Below are positions 25,566 to 34,293 of a stretch of DNA of 64,000 nt, in pieces. The notes under the pieces are model-generated. The model worked only from the letters and a program-made list of their open reading frames with translations, did no database searches and was not told where the DNA came from. The DNA comes from Streptomyces sp. NBC_01116 (GTDB lineage Bacteria; Actinomycetota; Actinomycetes; Streptomycetales; Streptomycetaceae), in the NCBI RefSeq assembly GCF_041435495.1, contig NZ_CP108644.1:496001-560000 (forward strand), read 5' to 3'. Both the position numbers and the translations under genes were made by a program. Numbering within the stretch: the stretch's first letter is position 1; the number at the start of each line of letters is the position of its first letter.

Positions 25566-27047
25566 TCAGGAGTAGCGCAGGGCGATCGTGTCGCCGACGC
25601 CGATCACCTTGTTGCGGGCGGCCCCGGCGAAGGCCGAACCGTCGACGGACGCCTTCCAGGTCGCCGGGCCGGTGTTCGCCTTGCCGTTGACGGAGGTGAT
25701 GGTCCCGGTGCCGGATGCGGGGACCACGGAGGTGACGCAGCCCGCCGGGGTGGACGCGCTCGTCGCCGCGGTCAGGACGTCGCCGAGGGTGGTGGTCGTG
25801 CCGGTCGGGGTGAACGCCACCGAGCAGACCTTCAGGGTGCCGGTGCCGTCGTCCACGGTGAGCGCCAGCTTCGTCGCCGTACCGGCCGTGAAGCCGCCCG
25901 CCGCGACCCACGTGGGCGCGCCCGCGGTGACCGGGGTGGGCGGCGCCGCGGTGAAGCCGCCGCCCGCGACGGCGCGCAGGGCGTCGAGGGAGGAGTAGGC
26001 GGACGGGGCGGTGTCGGAGGGCTGGTACGTGAAGCCGCCGCCCGGGGTGAACTGCTGGGCGATCAGGAAGTCGACCGGGGTCCTGCCCGCCGGGGTGAGG
26101 AAGTCGCCGGTCTGCGGGTTGATGCCGCAGGCGTTGAGCCCGGAGACGGCCCAGCCGTTGGAGCTGGTGTTGATGCCGTACATGGCGTTGAAGGCGCCGG
26201 AGGAGTTGACCAGCTTGCTCTTGAGGAACGCCTTGGCCTGGAGGATGTCGGGGTCGGTGTTCGGGACGCCGGAGACGCAGAGCGCGGCCATCGAGGCACC
26301 GGTCATGTCGACGTCGCCCGGCTTGTTCAGCTCCGTCGCGTTGCCCTCGGCCTTGGCGTAGGTCCAGCCGCCGTCGTTGTGCTGGTTGGCCCGGAGGCGG
26401 GTGACGACCTTGTCGACGAGCGCCTGCGGAACCCGCTGGGCGCCCGTCTGGGTTCTGGCGCCGCCGAGGGCGAGGGCGGCGAAGACGGTGCCGTTGTAGT
26501 TGGCGGACGGGCCGAAGTAGCCGGCTTCCGCGTTCTGCCAGTAGCCGTAGATCTCGGCGATCAGGTTGCGCGAGGCGGAGACCCGGGCGGGGTCGATCCC
26601 GGCGGCGTACGCGTTGAGCGTGCCGCGCTGGTAGTCGGTGACGACGGGGGTGGCGGAGGGCCAGCCGGGGGTGGCGAGGAGGTTGCGGTAGACGGTGCGG
26701 GCGTTCTTGGTGGCGTCGCCGCCGGGTGTCACGTCCACGGCGGCCGTACCGGCGGCGGCGAGCGCGCTGAACGCCCACTCGTTGGAGAGGCCGGAGCCGG
26801 CGTACGAACCGTCGGCCGCCTGGAGGGACTTGACGTACGTCACACCATTGGTCTTCGAGGTGGCGATCTGGGCGGGCGTGGACGTCGCGGCGGCGGGCAG
26901 CACCGTGAGGGCGAACGCCCCGAGGGCGGCGGGCGCCGCGAGCGCGAGGCGGCGGAGCGTACGGGGGTCGGGGGCGGTGGTGGACGTACGGGTCGTGCCG
27001 GCGGTACGGGAGGTACCGGACATGCGGAACGTGAGAGAACGGGGCAT
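25566..27047 (-). CDS. Secreted intrinsic-factor-like protein (alpha/alpha toroid + DUF4430-like domain), B12 riboswitch-controlled
   Basis: This 493-aa exported protein is probably an extracellular cobalamin binder. After a signal sequence (ALAAPAALGAFALTVLPAAA) come squalene-cyclase/prenyltransferase-like helical repeats from about 60 to 365 (SNEWAFSALAAAG, NGTVFAALALGG, NDGGWTYAK, TGASMAALCVSG, SNGWAVSGLNACG, PGGGFTYQ). A C-terminal beta domain follows (370-493) ending ITSVNGKANTGPATWKASVD and VGDTIALRY, the DUF4430 pattern. Intrinsic factor and transcobalamin have exactly this order. A cobalamin riboswitch lies upstream on the same strand. Start ATG 27047 has AGGAG 7 bases upstream. No anchor signal is seen, so it is probably released. 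Binding of B12 is inferred. Confidence 0.8.
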   Translation of the reverse strand: MPRSLTFRMSGTSRTAGTTRTSTTAPDPRTLRRLALAAPAALGAFALTVLPAAATSTPAQIATSKTNGVTYVKSLQAADGSYAGSGLSNEWAFSALAAAGTAAVDVTPGGDATKNARTVYRNLLATPGWPSATPVVTDYQRGTLNAYAAGIDPARVSASRNLIAEIYGYWQNAEAGYFGPSANYNGTVFAALALGGARTQTGAQRVPQALVDKVVTRLRANQHNDGGWTYAKAEGNATELNKPGDVDMTGASMAALCVSGVPNTDPDILQAKAFLKSKLVNSSGAFNAMYGINTSSNGWAVSGLNACGINPQTGDFLTPAGRTPVDFLIAQQFTPGGGFTYQPSDTAPSAYSSLDALRAVAGGGFTAAPPTPVTAGAPTWVAAGGFTAGTATKLALTVDDGTGTLKVCSVAFTPTGTTTTLGDVLTAATSASTPAGCVTSVVPASGTGTITSVNGKANTGPATWKASVDGSAFAGAARNKVIGVGDTIALRYS

Positions 27048-27149
27048 GTGCCTGCTCCTGGGATGAGGGGCGTACGGCACCACAGCGCCTCCCGGGCCGC
27101 ACGGGGCGGGGCAGGGCAGGCCGGGGTGGCCGACGCCCGGACGCGTGGG

Positions 27150-27290
27150 TACGGCTTCTCCTGGGACAACCACCGTCTGGGCATTCGGGCTCGGGAACGG
27201 CCCCCAGCCGTCCCACACCGCTGCGCGTCAGCCCCGGATTCGCACCGGGTTCCCCCCTACGGCAGGCCAGGACGCTACCCGAGGCGGCAC
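27150..27290 (-). ncRNA. Cobalamin riboswitch (minus strand)
   Basis: Reading the minus strand from about 27270 there is GGGAACCCGGTGCGAATCC, then GGGGCTGACGCGCAGCGGT and, further on, GAGCCCGAATGCCCAG. This is the conserved B12-riboswitch core order (GGGAA-GGTG-AATCC, CTGxCxCGCA, GAGxCxGAAxxCC). It lies about 100 nt upstream of the intrinsic-factor-like gene. Exact 5' and 3' edges are approximate. Confidence 0.87.
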
Positions 27291-27384
27291 GGCGGCGCCA
27301 GGGACGGTCCGGGCGTGCGCCGGAGCGATCGCGGAGGAGACACAGGCCACCTTGACGGTCTCTTCGAGAGCGTGTTCCAATCCG

Positions 27385-27500
27385 CCTGATACGCACTCAG
27401 CCCCAGGGGAAGCCGGTCGGAATCCGGCGCTGACCCGCAACCGTAGGCCCGCCACCGCGCGGGCGAGCCGGAATGCCTGGGGCCAGGATTTTCAGCGAGA
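27385..27500 (+). ncRNA. Cobalamin riboswitch (plus strand)
   Basis: AGGGGAAGCCGGTCGGAATC, then GGCGCTGACCCGCAACCGTA, then GAGCCGGAATGCCTGGGG reproduces the cobalamin riboswitch core. Downstream, CGGCCCCT (27546-27553) is an exact complement of AGGGGCCG (27613-27620), which holds the Shine-Dalgarno of the next gene. That suggests translation control by sequestration. Edges are approximate. Confidence 0.9.
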
Positions 27501-27622
27501 AACGCCGTCGCGGACTACGGCGTGGTTCGAACAGCTCCCTGCGGGCGGCCCCTTTCGCGGCCGTGCCCCGCCGGTGAGCCGTCTGCCACGCACGGCCCGC
27601 CCGGACGAGTCGAGGGGCCGTG

Positions 27623-30406
27623 GTGGGGACCGCACAGCAACAGCACCGGCACGTGGGGAAGAAGAGACTTCTGTCGCTGGTCTCGGCGGCCGCGGTGACC
27701 TTCGCCGCGAGCGTGGCGTTCGTCACCGGTGCGGGACCGGCGGTCGCCGACCCCGTCGAGAAGTGCACGGCCACCAGGGGCGCGATCGTCGCGGTGGACT
27801 TCGGACCGTTCGGCGGCGGTGTCGTGCGCGGCTGCGACACCACCCCGACCACCGGCTACGAACTCCTCCGCGACGGCGGCTTCACCACCGAGGGCACCCG
27901 GCACGACGGCGACGGCTTCATCTGCCGGATCGGCACGCGTTCGTTCAACTCCGGTAAGCAGTACCCGACTCCGGCCACCGAGGACTGTGTGCTGACTCCG
28001 CAGGCCACCGCCTACTGGTCGTACTGGATCGCCTCCCCCGGCCAGAAGACCTGGTCCTACAGCCCGCTCGGCGCGATGAGCCGCACGCCCGGGGCGGGCG
28101 ATGTGGACGCCTGGGTGTTCGGCGGCACCGACGTGGGCGGCTCCACCGGCCGCCCCACCTTCACCCCCGACGAGGTCCGCGCGGGCGGCGGGGCGACGCC
28201 CGGTCCGACCGAAGACCCGACCGACGGCCCGGGCGTCCCCGCCGGGGAGATCGACGTGCCGGCCGCCGCCCGCTGGGTGAGCGGTCAACTGCGCGACGGC
28301 ACCCACGTGGTGGACGAAGGGGCCGAGGCGCCGAACGACTTCCTCACCACCGAGGCCGCGTACGCGCTCGCGGCGGCGAACGGCAAGGGCCCGGCCCTGG
28401 ACAAGGTGACGGCCCACCTCGCCGGCCGCACCGGCGCGTACGCCTACCCGAACGGCACGGACGCGGCGCCCGACGCCCCGGCGGCCGCCCGGCTGGCGCT
28501 CGCCGCGGAGATCGCGGAGGGCGACCCGCGTGACTTCGGCGGGCACGACCTGCTCGGCGACCTCAGGAAGCACGTGTGCCCGGCGGGCCCCGACGCGGGC
28601 AGCCCCACCCCCGGCTGTACGGCCAAGGGCGACTTCAACGGCGCGACCTACGCGGACGGGCAGGCGCTGGCCGTGCTGGCGCTGCTGCGCGGCGGGGTGG
28701 AGCCACCCGTCGAAGCCGTCACCCGGCTGACCCAACTGGTCTGCCAGGACGGCTCGGTGACCAGCATCCTCATCCGCCCCGGCGAACACTGCGACGGCGA
28801 TCCGATGACCACGGGGCTGGTCGCGACGGTGCTGAAGGAGGCGGGCGGGCAGGACGCCGTCGTCGCCGGGGCGCGGACGTATCTGAGGAAGGCGCAGCTG
28901 GACTCCGGCGCGTTCCCGCCGGCCAACGGGGTGGCCACCGGCTCCGTGGCCGCCACCGCCTACGCGGCCCAGGCGCTGCGCGCGCTCGGTGACGGCGGCG
29001 CGGCGGACGCGGCCGTCGCCTGGCTCTCGCGGGAGCAACTGGACGGCGGCGGCTTCGGGCTCGACGAAGGCGCCACCGACCCCGCGCTGTACGCGACGGG
29101 CCCCGCCGTGCTCGCGGGTGCGGGCGTCGACCTGGTCACGCTGGTCGCGAAGGCCCCCGAGCCCACCGACCCGCCGACCACTCCCCCGGCGACCGGCGGC
29201 TCCACTCCCCGGCCGACGACCCGCCCGCCGGGGGCCGGCCCGGACCTGAAGAAGGGCATCGCCTACCTCACGCGCCCGTCCAACCTCCATCAGGGGCGCT
29301 ACTACAAGGGCGACGAGAAGACGGGACGCGCGGATTTCGGCCTGACCATCGACGGCGCTTTCGCGCTGGCGGCGACCGGTCATGACGACAACGCGCTGCG
29401 CACGATCGTGGACTTCCTGGAACAGGGCGGCAAGGACGGCGAGGGCCGGACCCTGGACGACTGGACCGGGGCGGGCGGCACGTACGCGCTCGGCGGATCG
29501 ATGGGCAAGGCGGCCGTCCTCGCCCAGGTCGTCGAACGCGATCCGCGGGACTTCGGCGGCCGGGACCTGATCGCCGGCCTGGCCGGGGCGGTCTGCGAGA
29601 AGCCGAGCACCGCACCGAACCGCAGCTGCCCGGCCGCGGGCGCCTACACCTACGCGCCGTCCGTCTTCGCCCACTCCCTCGGGGTCATGGCGCAGGTGCG
29701 CGCGGGCGAGGGGAGGGCCGCCGAGGCCCCGATCGCGTATCTCGCGGGGCTCCAGCACGCCTCCGGAGCCTGGCCGAGCCTGATCCCGGCGACGGGCGAC
29801 TCGGAGGTGGACTCGACGGCGATGGCCGCCATGACGCTGGACCTGGTCCCGGGCGACACGCACGCGGCCGCCGTGGACAAGGCGCTGGCCTGGCTCGCCT
29901 CCCAGCAGTTGGCGGACGGCGGCTTCCCCGGGGCGTCCGGCAACTCGGTGAACTCCGCGGGGCTCGCCGTGCAGGGTCTGTCCCTGGACGCGGAGAAGTA
30001 CGACCGGCAGATCACGAAGGCGCTGAAGTTCCTGGTCTCGCAGCAGAACAAGGACGGCGGGTTCAACGTCGCGAAGGAGGGCCAGCGGGGCTCGGACATC
30101 CGCGCCTCGGCGCAGGCCGTCGGCGGGTCCACCGGGATCTCCTTCGGCACCCTGACCCGCGACCTGGAGGGCACCACCCCGAACCCGGTGCCGTCCTCCT
30201 CGGCCCCGGTGATCGTCACGCCCGGGGACGGCGCGGGCGACGGCTCCGTGAACGCCGGCGGTCCCGGCGGCGGGGGCGGCCTCGCGTCGACCGGCGTGCA
30301 GGTCCTCGGCCTCGCGGCGGCCGCCGCGGCGCTGGTCCTGGTGGGCCGGCTCACGGTCGTGGCCGCCCGGAGACGGCGTACGGCGGCAGCGGGTGGTGAG
30401 CGGTGA
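27623..30406 (+). CDS. Sortase-anchored surface protein: beta domain + two alpha/alpha toroids, probable B12 capture
   Basis: This 927-aa wall-anchored protein lies behind a B12 riboswitch. The order is signal peptide to about residue 44, a Cys-containing beta domain (45-175, VAVDFGPFGGGVV...YWSYWIASPGQKTWSY), a Pro/Thr linker, toroid 1 (about 210-510, DGGGFGLDEGATDPALYATG), linker PTDPPTTPPATGGSTPRP, toroid 2 (535-850, DGGFPGASGNSVNSAGLAVQ), a linker, LASTG near residue 886, a membrane helix and RRRR. LAxTG fits the class E sortases of Streptomyces. The toroid repeats resemble squalene cyclase and intrinsic-factor barrels. Adjacent GTGs at 27620 and 27623 are possible starts; the second has better spacing to AGGGG. 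Its stop overlaps the next gene. Confidence 0.85.
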   Translation: MGTAQQQHRHVGKKRLLSLVSAAAVTFAASVAFVTGAGPAVADPVEKCTATRGAIVAVDFGPFGGGVVRGCDTTPTTGYELLRDGGFTTEGTRHDGDGFICRIGTRSFNSGKQYPTPATEDCVLTPQATAYWSYWIASPGQKTWSYSPLGAMSRTPGAGDVDAWVFGGTDVGGSTGRPTFTPDEVRAGGGATPGPTEDPTDGPGVPAGEIDVPAAARWVSGQLRDGTHVVDEGAEAPNDFLTTEAAYALAAANGKGPALDKVTAHLAGRTGAYAYPNGTDAAPDAPAAARLALAAEIAEGDPRDFGGHDLLGDLRKHVCPAGPDAGSPTPGCTAKGDFNGATYADGQALAVLALLRGGVEPPVEAVTRLTQLVCQDGSVTSILIRPGEHCDGDPMTTGLVATVLKEAGGQDAVVAGARTYLRKAQLDSGAFPPANGVATGSVAATAYAAQALRALGDGGAADAAVAWLSREQLDGGGFGLDEGATDPALYATGPAVLAGAGVDLVTLVAKAPEPTDPPTTPPATGGSTPRPTTRPPGAGPDLKKGIAYLTRPSNLHQGRYYKGDEKTGRADFGLTIDGAFALAATGHDDNALRTIVDFLEQGGKDGEGRTLDDWTGAGGTYALGGSMGKAAVLAQVVERDPRDFGGRDLIAGLAGAVCEKPSTAPNRSCPAAGAYTYAPSVFAHSLGVMAQVRAGEGRAAEAPIAYLAGLQHASGAWPSLIPATGDSEVDSTAMAAMTLDLVPGDTHAAAVDKALAWLASQQLADGGFPGASGNSVNSAGLAVQGLSLDAEKYDRQITKALKFLVSQQNKDGGFNVAKEGQRGSDIRASAQAVGGSTGISFGTLTRDLEGTTPNPVPSSSAPVIVTPGDGAGDGSVNAGGPGGGGGLASTGVQVLGLAAAAAALVLVGRLTVVAARRRRTAAAGGER

Positions 30407-31323
30407 ACCCGCGCCTCCTCCGCAGCGTCGCCAGGGCCCTGGGCGCCCTCGGACTGACCGGCGCGGCGCTGCTGGCCCCGGCCGGTCAGGCGTCGGCGGG
30501 CCCTCAGCCCATCGGCAGGTGCACCACGTCGTCGGGGGTGGTGCTGGCCGTGGACTTCAGCCACTGGGGCGGCCCCGTCTACCGTTCCTGCGGCACGACG
30601 CCGACGACCGGCTACGAGCTGCTCAACCAGGGCGGCTGGCGGACCACCGGCACCGGGCACGACGGCCCGGCGTTCATCTGCCGGATCGGCTACAGCGGAC
30701 ACCGGGGCGGCGAGCAGTACCCGACGTCCCGGCAGGAGGACTGCGTCCTCACCCCGCCGGCCTCGGCCTACTGGTCGTACTGGCACGCCGACCCCGGGAA
30801 GGACACCTGGGAGTACAGCCAGCTCGGCGCGATGAGCTACCGGCCCCGGCCGGGCAGCGTGGACCTGTGGATCTTCGGCGGGACGAACATCGAGGGCACC
30901 GAGGGCCGCCCGACCGTCACCCCGGACCAGTTGCGCGCCCACAACTCCCGCCCCGCGGGGGGTGGTACGGCGCCGAGGCCGAAGCCCGGTCCCGAGCGGA
31001 CGACGCAACCGCCGGCGGGTGGCGACCAGCCGCCGTCTCCGCCGGCCGCCCCACCGGAGACATCGGAGTCCGCGTCGCCCTCCGCTTCCGCGAGCGCGTC
31101 CCCGTCCGCCTCCCCCACCCGCTCCCCCGGTCCCTCCGCCTCGGCGACGGGGGCGGCGGTGGCCGCGCCGGAGAAGCCGGCGAAGGTGGTGGAAGCCGCT
31201 CCGGCGGCCGACACCGAGCACGACTCCGGGTCCATCGTGCCGGTGGCGGCGACGGCGGGCCTCGTGGTGCTCATCGGCGGCGCGGCCGTGTTCGCCGCGA
31301 AGCGCCGTCGCCGTGAGCAGTAG
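30403..31323 (+). CDS. Membrane-tethered paralogue of the beta domain
   Basis: This 306-aa exported protein has a signal peptide and one beta domain (about 30-175) that clearly duplicates the N-terminal domain of the upstream gene. Shared stretches are TPTTGYELL, FICRIG, EDCVLTP, AYWSYW and YSxLGAMS, with conserved Cys pairs. A long Pro/Ser-rich stalk follows, then a single helix VPVAATAGLVVLIGGAAVFA and KRRRREQ. It lacks LAxTG, so it stays in the membrane. GTGA overlap with the gene upstream and an 11-bp overlap with the ECF T gene place it in the B12 operon. It may pass cobalamin from the wall protein to the S component; this is inference. Confidence 0.82.
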   Translation: MNPRLLRSVARALGALGLTGAALLAPAGQASAGPQPIGRCTTSSGVVLAVDFSHWGGPVYRSCGTTPTTGYELLNQGGWRTTGTGHDGPAFICRIGYSGHRGGEQYPTSRQEDCVLTPPASAYWSYWHADPGKDTWEYSQLGAMSYRPRPGSVDLWIFGGTNIEGTEGRPTVTPDQLRAHNSRPAGGGTAPRPKPGPERTTQPPAGGDQPPSPPAAPPETSESASPSASASASPSASPTRSPGPSASATGAAVAAPEKPAKVVEAAPAADTEHDSGSIVPVAATAGLVVLIGGAAVFAAKRRRREQ

Positions 31324-32509
31324 TCACCGCGTGGCCCGCGCGCCGTCGAAGCCGGGCGCGCCGGTGTCCGCCGCCGGGCCGGACACCGGGGGCCGGCGGC
31401 TGCCGCGCACCCTGCACCCGGTCGCCTGGTGGATCTGGGCGCTCGCCCTGGCCACGGCGGTCAGCCGGACCAACAACCCGCTGCTGCTCTTCCTGGTCCT
31501 CGCGGTGCTCGGCTACGTCATCACCACGCGCCGCACCGAGGCCCCGTGGGCGCGGGGCTTCGTGTACTACCTCTACCTGGCGCTGCTGGTGGTGGCGATC
31601 CGGGTGATCTTCCGGGCGGTCTTCGCCACCGGAATCCGGCCGACCGATCACTACCTCTTCTCCCTGCCGCACATCCCGACTCCCGACTGGTACGCGGGCA
31701 TCCAGCTCGGCGGCCCGGTCTCGCTGGAGGCGCTGCTGTCGGCCGCGACGGACGGGCTGCGCCTCGCCTGCATGCTGTGCTGCATCGGCGCGGCGAACAC
31801 CCTCGCCAATCCGAAGCGGGCGCTGCGCGTCCTGCCGGGCGCGCTCTACGAACTGGGCGTCGCCGTGACCGTGTCGATCAGTGTCGCCCCCCAACTGGTG
31901 CAGAGCGTCCAGCGGGTGGCCCGCGCCCGCCGGCTGCGGGCCGGCCGCAGCAAGGGGCTGCGAGCGCTGAGGGGAATCGTGGTCCCGGTGCTGGAGGACG
32001 CGCTGGAGCGGTCGTTGCGGCTGGCGGCGGCGATGGACTCGCGCGGCTACGGCCGGGCCGGGTCGGCGACGCGCGGCTCACGCCGGCTGACCGGGGCGCT
32101 GATGCTGCTGGGCATGTGCGGGCTGTGTGCCGGGGCGTACGGCCTCCTCGACCCGACGGCGCCCACGCTGCTGGGGCTGCCCGCGCTGGCCGCCGGTTCC
32201 GTGCTCTGTCTGGCCGGGCTGCGGCTGGGCGGCAGGCGGGTGACGCGGACGACGTACCGGCCGGATCCGTGGCGGTTCGCGGAGTCGGCGGTGGCGTCCT
32301 GCGGGGTGCTCTCCGCCGTGCTGCTGTTCGTCAACGTCGGCTACGACCCCGCCGAGCTGAACCCGTCCATCTATCCGCTGAGCTGGCCGACGCTGCCGCT
32401 CGTCCCGGCCGCCGCGATCCTGCTCGCGGGAGCGGCCGGGTTCCTGGCGCCGCCACCCGGCCCGCCCACTCCGCACGTTCCCGCGCAGCGCACCGAGGAA
32501 GCAGCATGA
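31313..32509 (+). CDS. ECF transporter T component (EcfT/CbiQ family)
   Basis: This transmembrane coupling subunit (398 aa) links the ATPase pair to the substrate-binding S component. The typical family core is visible: WWIWALALATAVSRTNNPLL at the N terminus, VSISVAPQLVQSVQRVARAR, and the coupling motif AAAMDSRGYGR. At least six hydrophobic helices are seen, with an extended hydrophobic C-terminal third that is longer than usual. The GTG at 31313 overlaps the previous gene; a GTG at 31331 is an alternative start. ATGA overlap joins it to the ATPase. Confidence 0.87.
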   Translation: MSSSHRVARAPSKPGAPVSAAGPDTGGRRLPRTLHPVAWWIWALALATAVSRTNNPLLLFLVLAVLGYVITTRRTEAPWARGFVYYLYLALLVVAIRVIFRAVFATGIRPTDHYLFSLPHIPTPDWYAGIQLGGPVSLEALLSAATDGLRLACMLCCIGAANTLANPKRALRVLPGALYELGVAVTVSISVAPQLVQSVQRVARARRLRAGRSKGLRALRGIVVPVLEDALERSLRLAAAMDSRGYGRAGSATRGSRRLTGALMLLGMCGLCAGAYGLLDPTAPTLLGLPALAAGSVLCLAGLRLGGRRVTRTTYRPDPWRFAESAVASCGVLSAVLLFVNVGYDPAELNPSIYPLSWPTLPLVPAAAILLAGAAGFLAPPPGPPTPHVPAQRTEEAA

Positions 32510-34293
32510 TCACCTTCGACCAGGTGTCCGTCGTGTACGACGGCGCCGACGAGCCGGTCCTGCGGGACGTCGACCTGAAGGTCGACGAGGGCGAACTGTG
32601 CCTCGTGGTGGGGCATACGGGAGTCGGCAAGTCGACCCTGCTGGGCGCGGTCAACGGGCTGGTCCCGCACTTCACCGGCGGCACGCTGTACGGCACGGTC
32701 ACGGTCGACGGCCGCGACACCGCCGACCACCCGCCGCGCGAACTCGCCGATGTCGTGGGCGTGGTGGGCCAGGATCCGCTGGACGGCTTCGTCACGGACA
32801 CGGTCGAGGAGGAACTCGCCTACGCGATGGAGCAGTTGGCCATCGCGCCGGCCGTCATGCGCAAGCGCGTGGAGGAAACGCTCGACCTGTTGGGGCTCGC
32901 GGATCTGCGCCACCGGGCGCTGCACGAGCTGTCCGGGGGGCAGCAGCAGCGCGTCGCGATCGGTTCCGTGCTGACCGCCCACCCTCGTGTCCTGGTGCTG
33001 GACGAGCCGACGTCCGCGCTCGACCCGACGGCGGCCGAGGAGGTGCTGGCCGCGGTGACCCGGCTGGTCCACGACCTGGGGGTGACGGTGCTGCTGGCCG
33101 AGCACCGGCTGGAGCGGGTGGTGCAGTACGCGGATCGCGTCATCCATCTGCCGGGGAACGGCCGGGTGGTGTCGGGGCCACCGACGGAGATCTTCACGGC
33201 CTCGTCGATCGCCCCGCCCATCGTCGAGCTGGGCCGGGCGGCGGGCTGGTCGCCCCTGCCCCTGTCCGTACGCGACGCCCGCCGGGCCGCCCGCCCGCTG
33301 CGTACGGCGCTGGAGCGCACGGCGCCCCCGCCGGTGCGCGCCGTCCCGGACCCGCCGGGCGCGGAACTGCTCGGGGCCCGGGGGATCACCGTCGCGTACC
33401 GCGGCGTCCCGGCGGTCCGCGATGTGGACCTCGGGCTGCGGGCCGGGGAGGTCACGGCGCTGATGGGCCGCAACGGCTCGGGCAAGTCGTCGCTGCTGTG
33501 GGCGCTCCAGGGTTCGGGGCACCGCACGTCCGGGACGGTGCGGGTCGGCCGGGGCGGGTCCGGTGAACCGGGCCCGGCGCGCACGGACGGGAGCGGGCTC
33601 GGTTCCGCGGGTCCGGCGCGCCGGGGCCGGGGCGGCGGCGCACCGGGTTCGGTACGCCGGGGCGGCGGGTCCGGCGCATCGGGGCGGGACGACCGTCCGG
33701 CGGAGGACGGCGACCCGAAGAGCCTGTCCGCCGCCGAGGCCCGGCGGCTGGTCGGACTCGTACCGCAGACCCCGACCGACCTGCTCTATCTGGAGAGCGT
33801 CGAGCAGGAACTCGACCAGGCCGACGCCGAGTCCCGGGCGGATGGCGCCGGGCATCCCGCCCGGATGATCCTGGACCGCCTGGCCCCGGGCATCGACGGT
33901 GCGACGCATCCGCGTGACCTCTCCGAGGGCCAGAAGCTGGCGCTGGTCCTCGCGATCCAGATGACGGCCGCGCCCCGGGTCCTGCTGCTGGACGAGCCGA
34001 CGCGCGGTCTCGACTACCGCGCGAAGACCCAGTTGATCGCCATGGTCGACGAACTGGCCGCCGAGGGGCGCTCGGTGGTCGTCTCCACCCACGACGTCGA
34101 GTTCGCCGCCCGGGCCGCGGACCGGGTCGTGGTGCTGGCCGAGGGCGACATCGTCGCGGACGGGCCGACCGGCGAAGTGATCGTCGCCTCCCCCGTCTTC
34201 GCCCCGCAGGTGGCGAAGATCCTGTCGCCGCTCCCGTACCTGACGGTGGACCAGGTGACGGCGGTGCTCCCGCACGAGGAGGCGGGCGGGTGA
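32506..34293 (+). CDS. Fused ECF transporter ATPase (A-A')
   Basis: This 595-aa protein has two ATP-binding cassettes in one chain, powering vitamin uptake. NBD1 has GHTGVGKST, LSGGQQQRVAIGSVL, VLVLDEPTSALD and the H-loop LLAEHR. NBD2 has GRNGSGKSS, LSEGQKLALVLAIQ, VLLLDEPTRGLD and VSTHD. Between Walker A and the Q-loop of NBD2 (about residues 345-405) sits a Gly/Arg/Ser-rich low-complexity insert that is not part of the fold. ATGA and GTGA overlaps tie it to the T and S genes. Confidence 0.92.
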   Translation: MITFDQVSVVYDGADEPVLRDVDLKVDEGELCLVVGHTGVGKSTLLGAVNGLVPHFTGGTLYGTVTVDGRDTADHPPRELADVVGVVGQDPLDGFVTDTVEEELAYAMEQLAIAPAVMRKRVEETLDLLGLADLRHRALHELSGGQQQRVAIGSVLTAHPRVLVLDEPTSALDPTAAEEVLAAVTRLVHDLGVTVLLAEHRLERVVQYADRVIHLPGNGRVVSGPPTEIFTASSIAPPIVELGRAAGWSPLPLSVRDARRAARPLRTALERTAPPPVRAVPDPPGAELLGARGITVAYRGVPAVRDVDLGLRAGEVTALMGRNGSGKSSLLWALQGSGHRTSGTVRVGRGGSGEPGPARTDGSGLGSAGPARRGRGGGAPGSVRRGGGSGASGRDDRPAEDGDPKSLSAAEARRLVGLVPQTPTDLLYLESVEQELDQADAESRADGAGHPARMILDRLAPGIDGATHPRDLSEGQKLALVLAIQMTAAPRVLLLDEPTRGLDYRAKTQLIAMVDELAAEGRSVVVSTHDVEFAARAADRVVVLAEGDIVADGPTGEVIVASPVFAPQVAKILSPLPYLTVDQVTAVLPHEEAGG

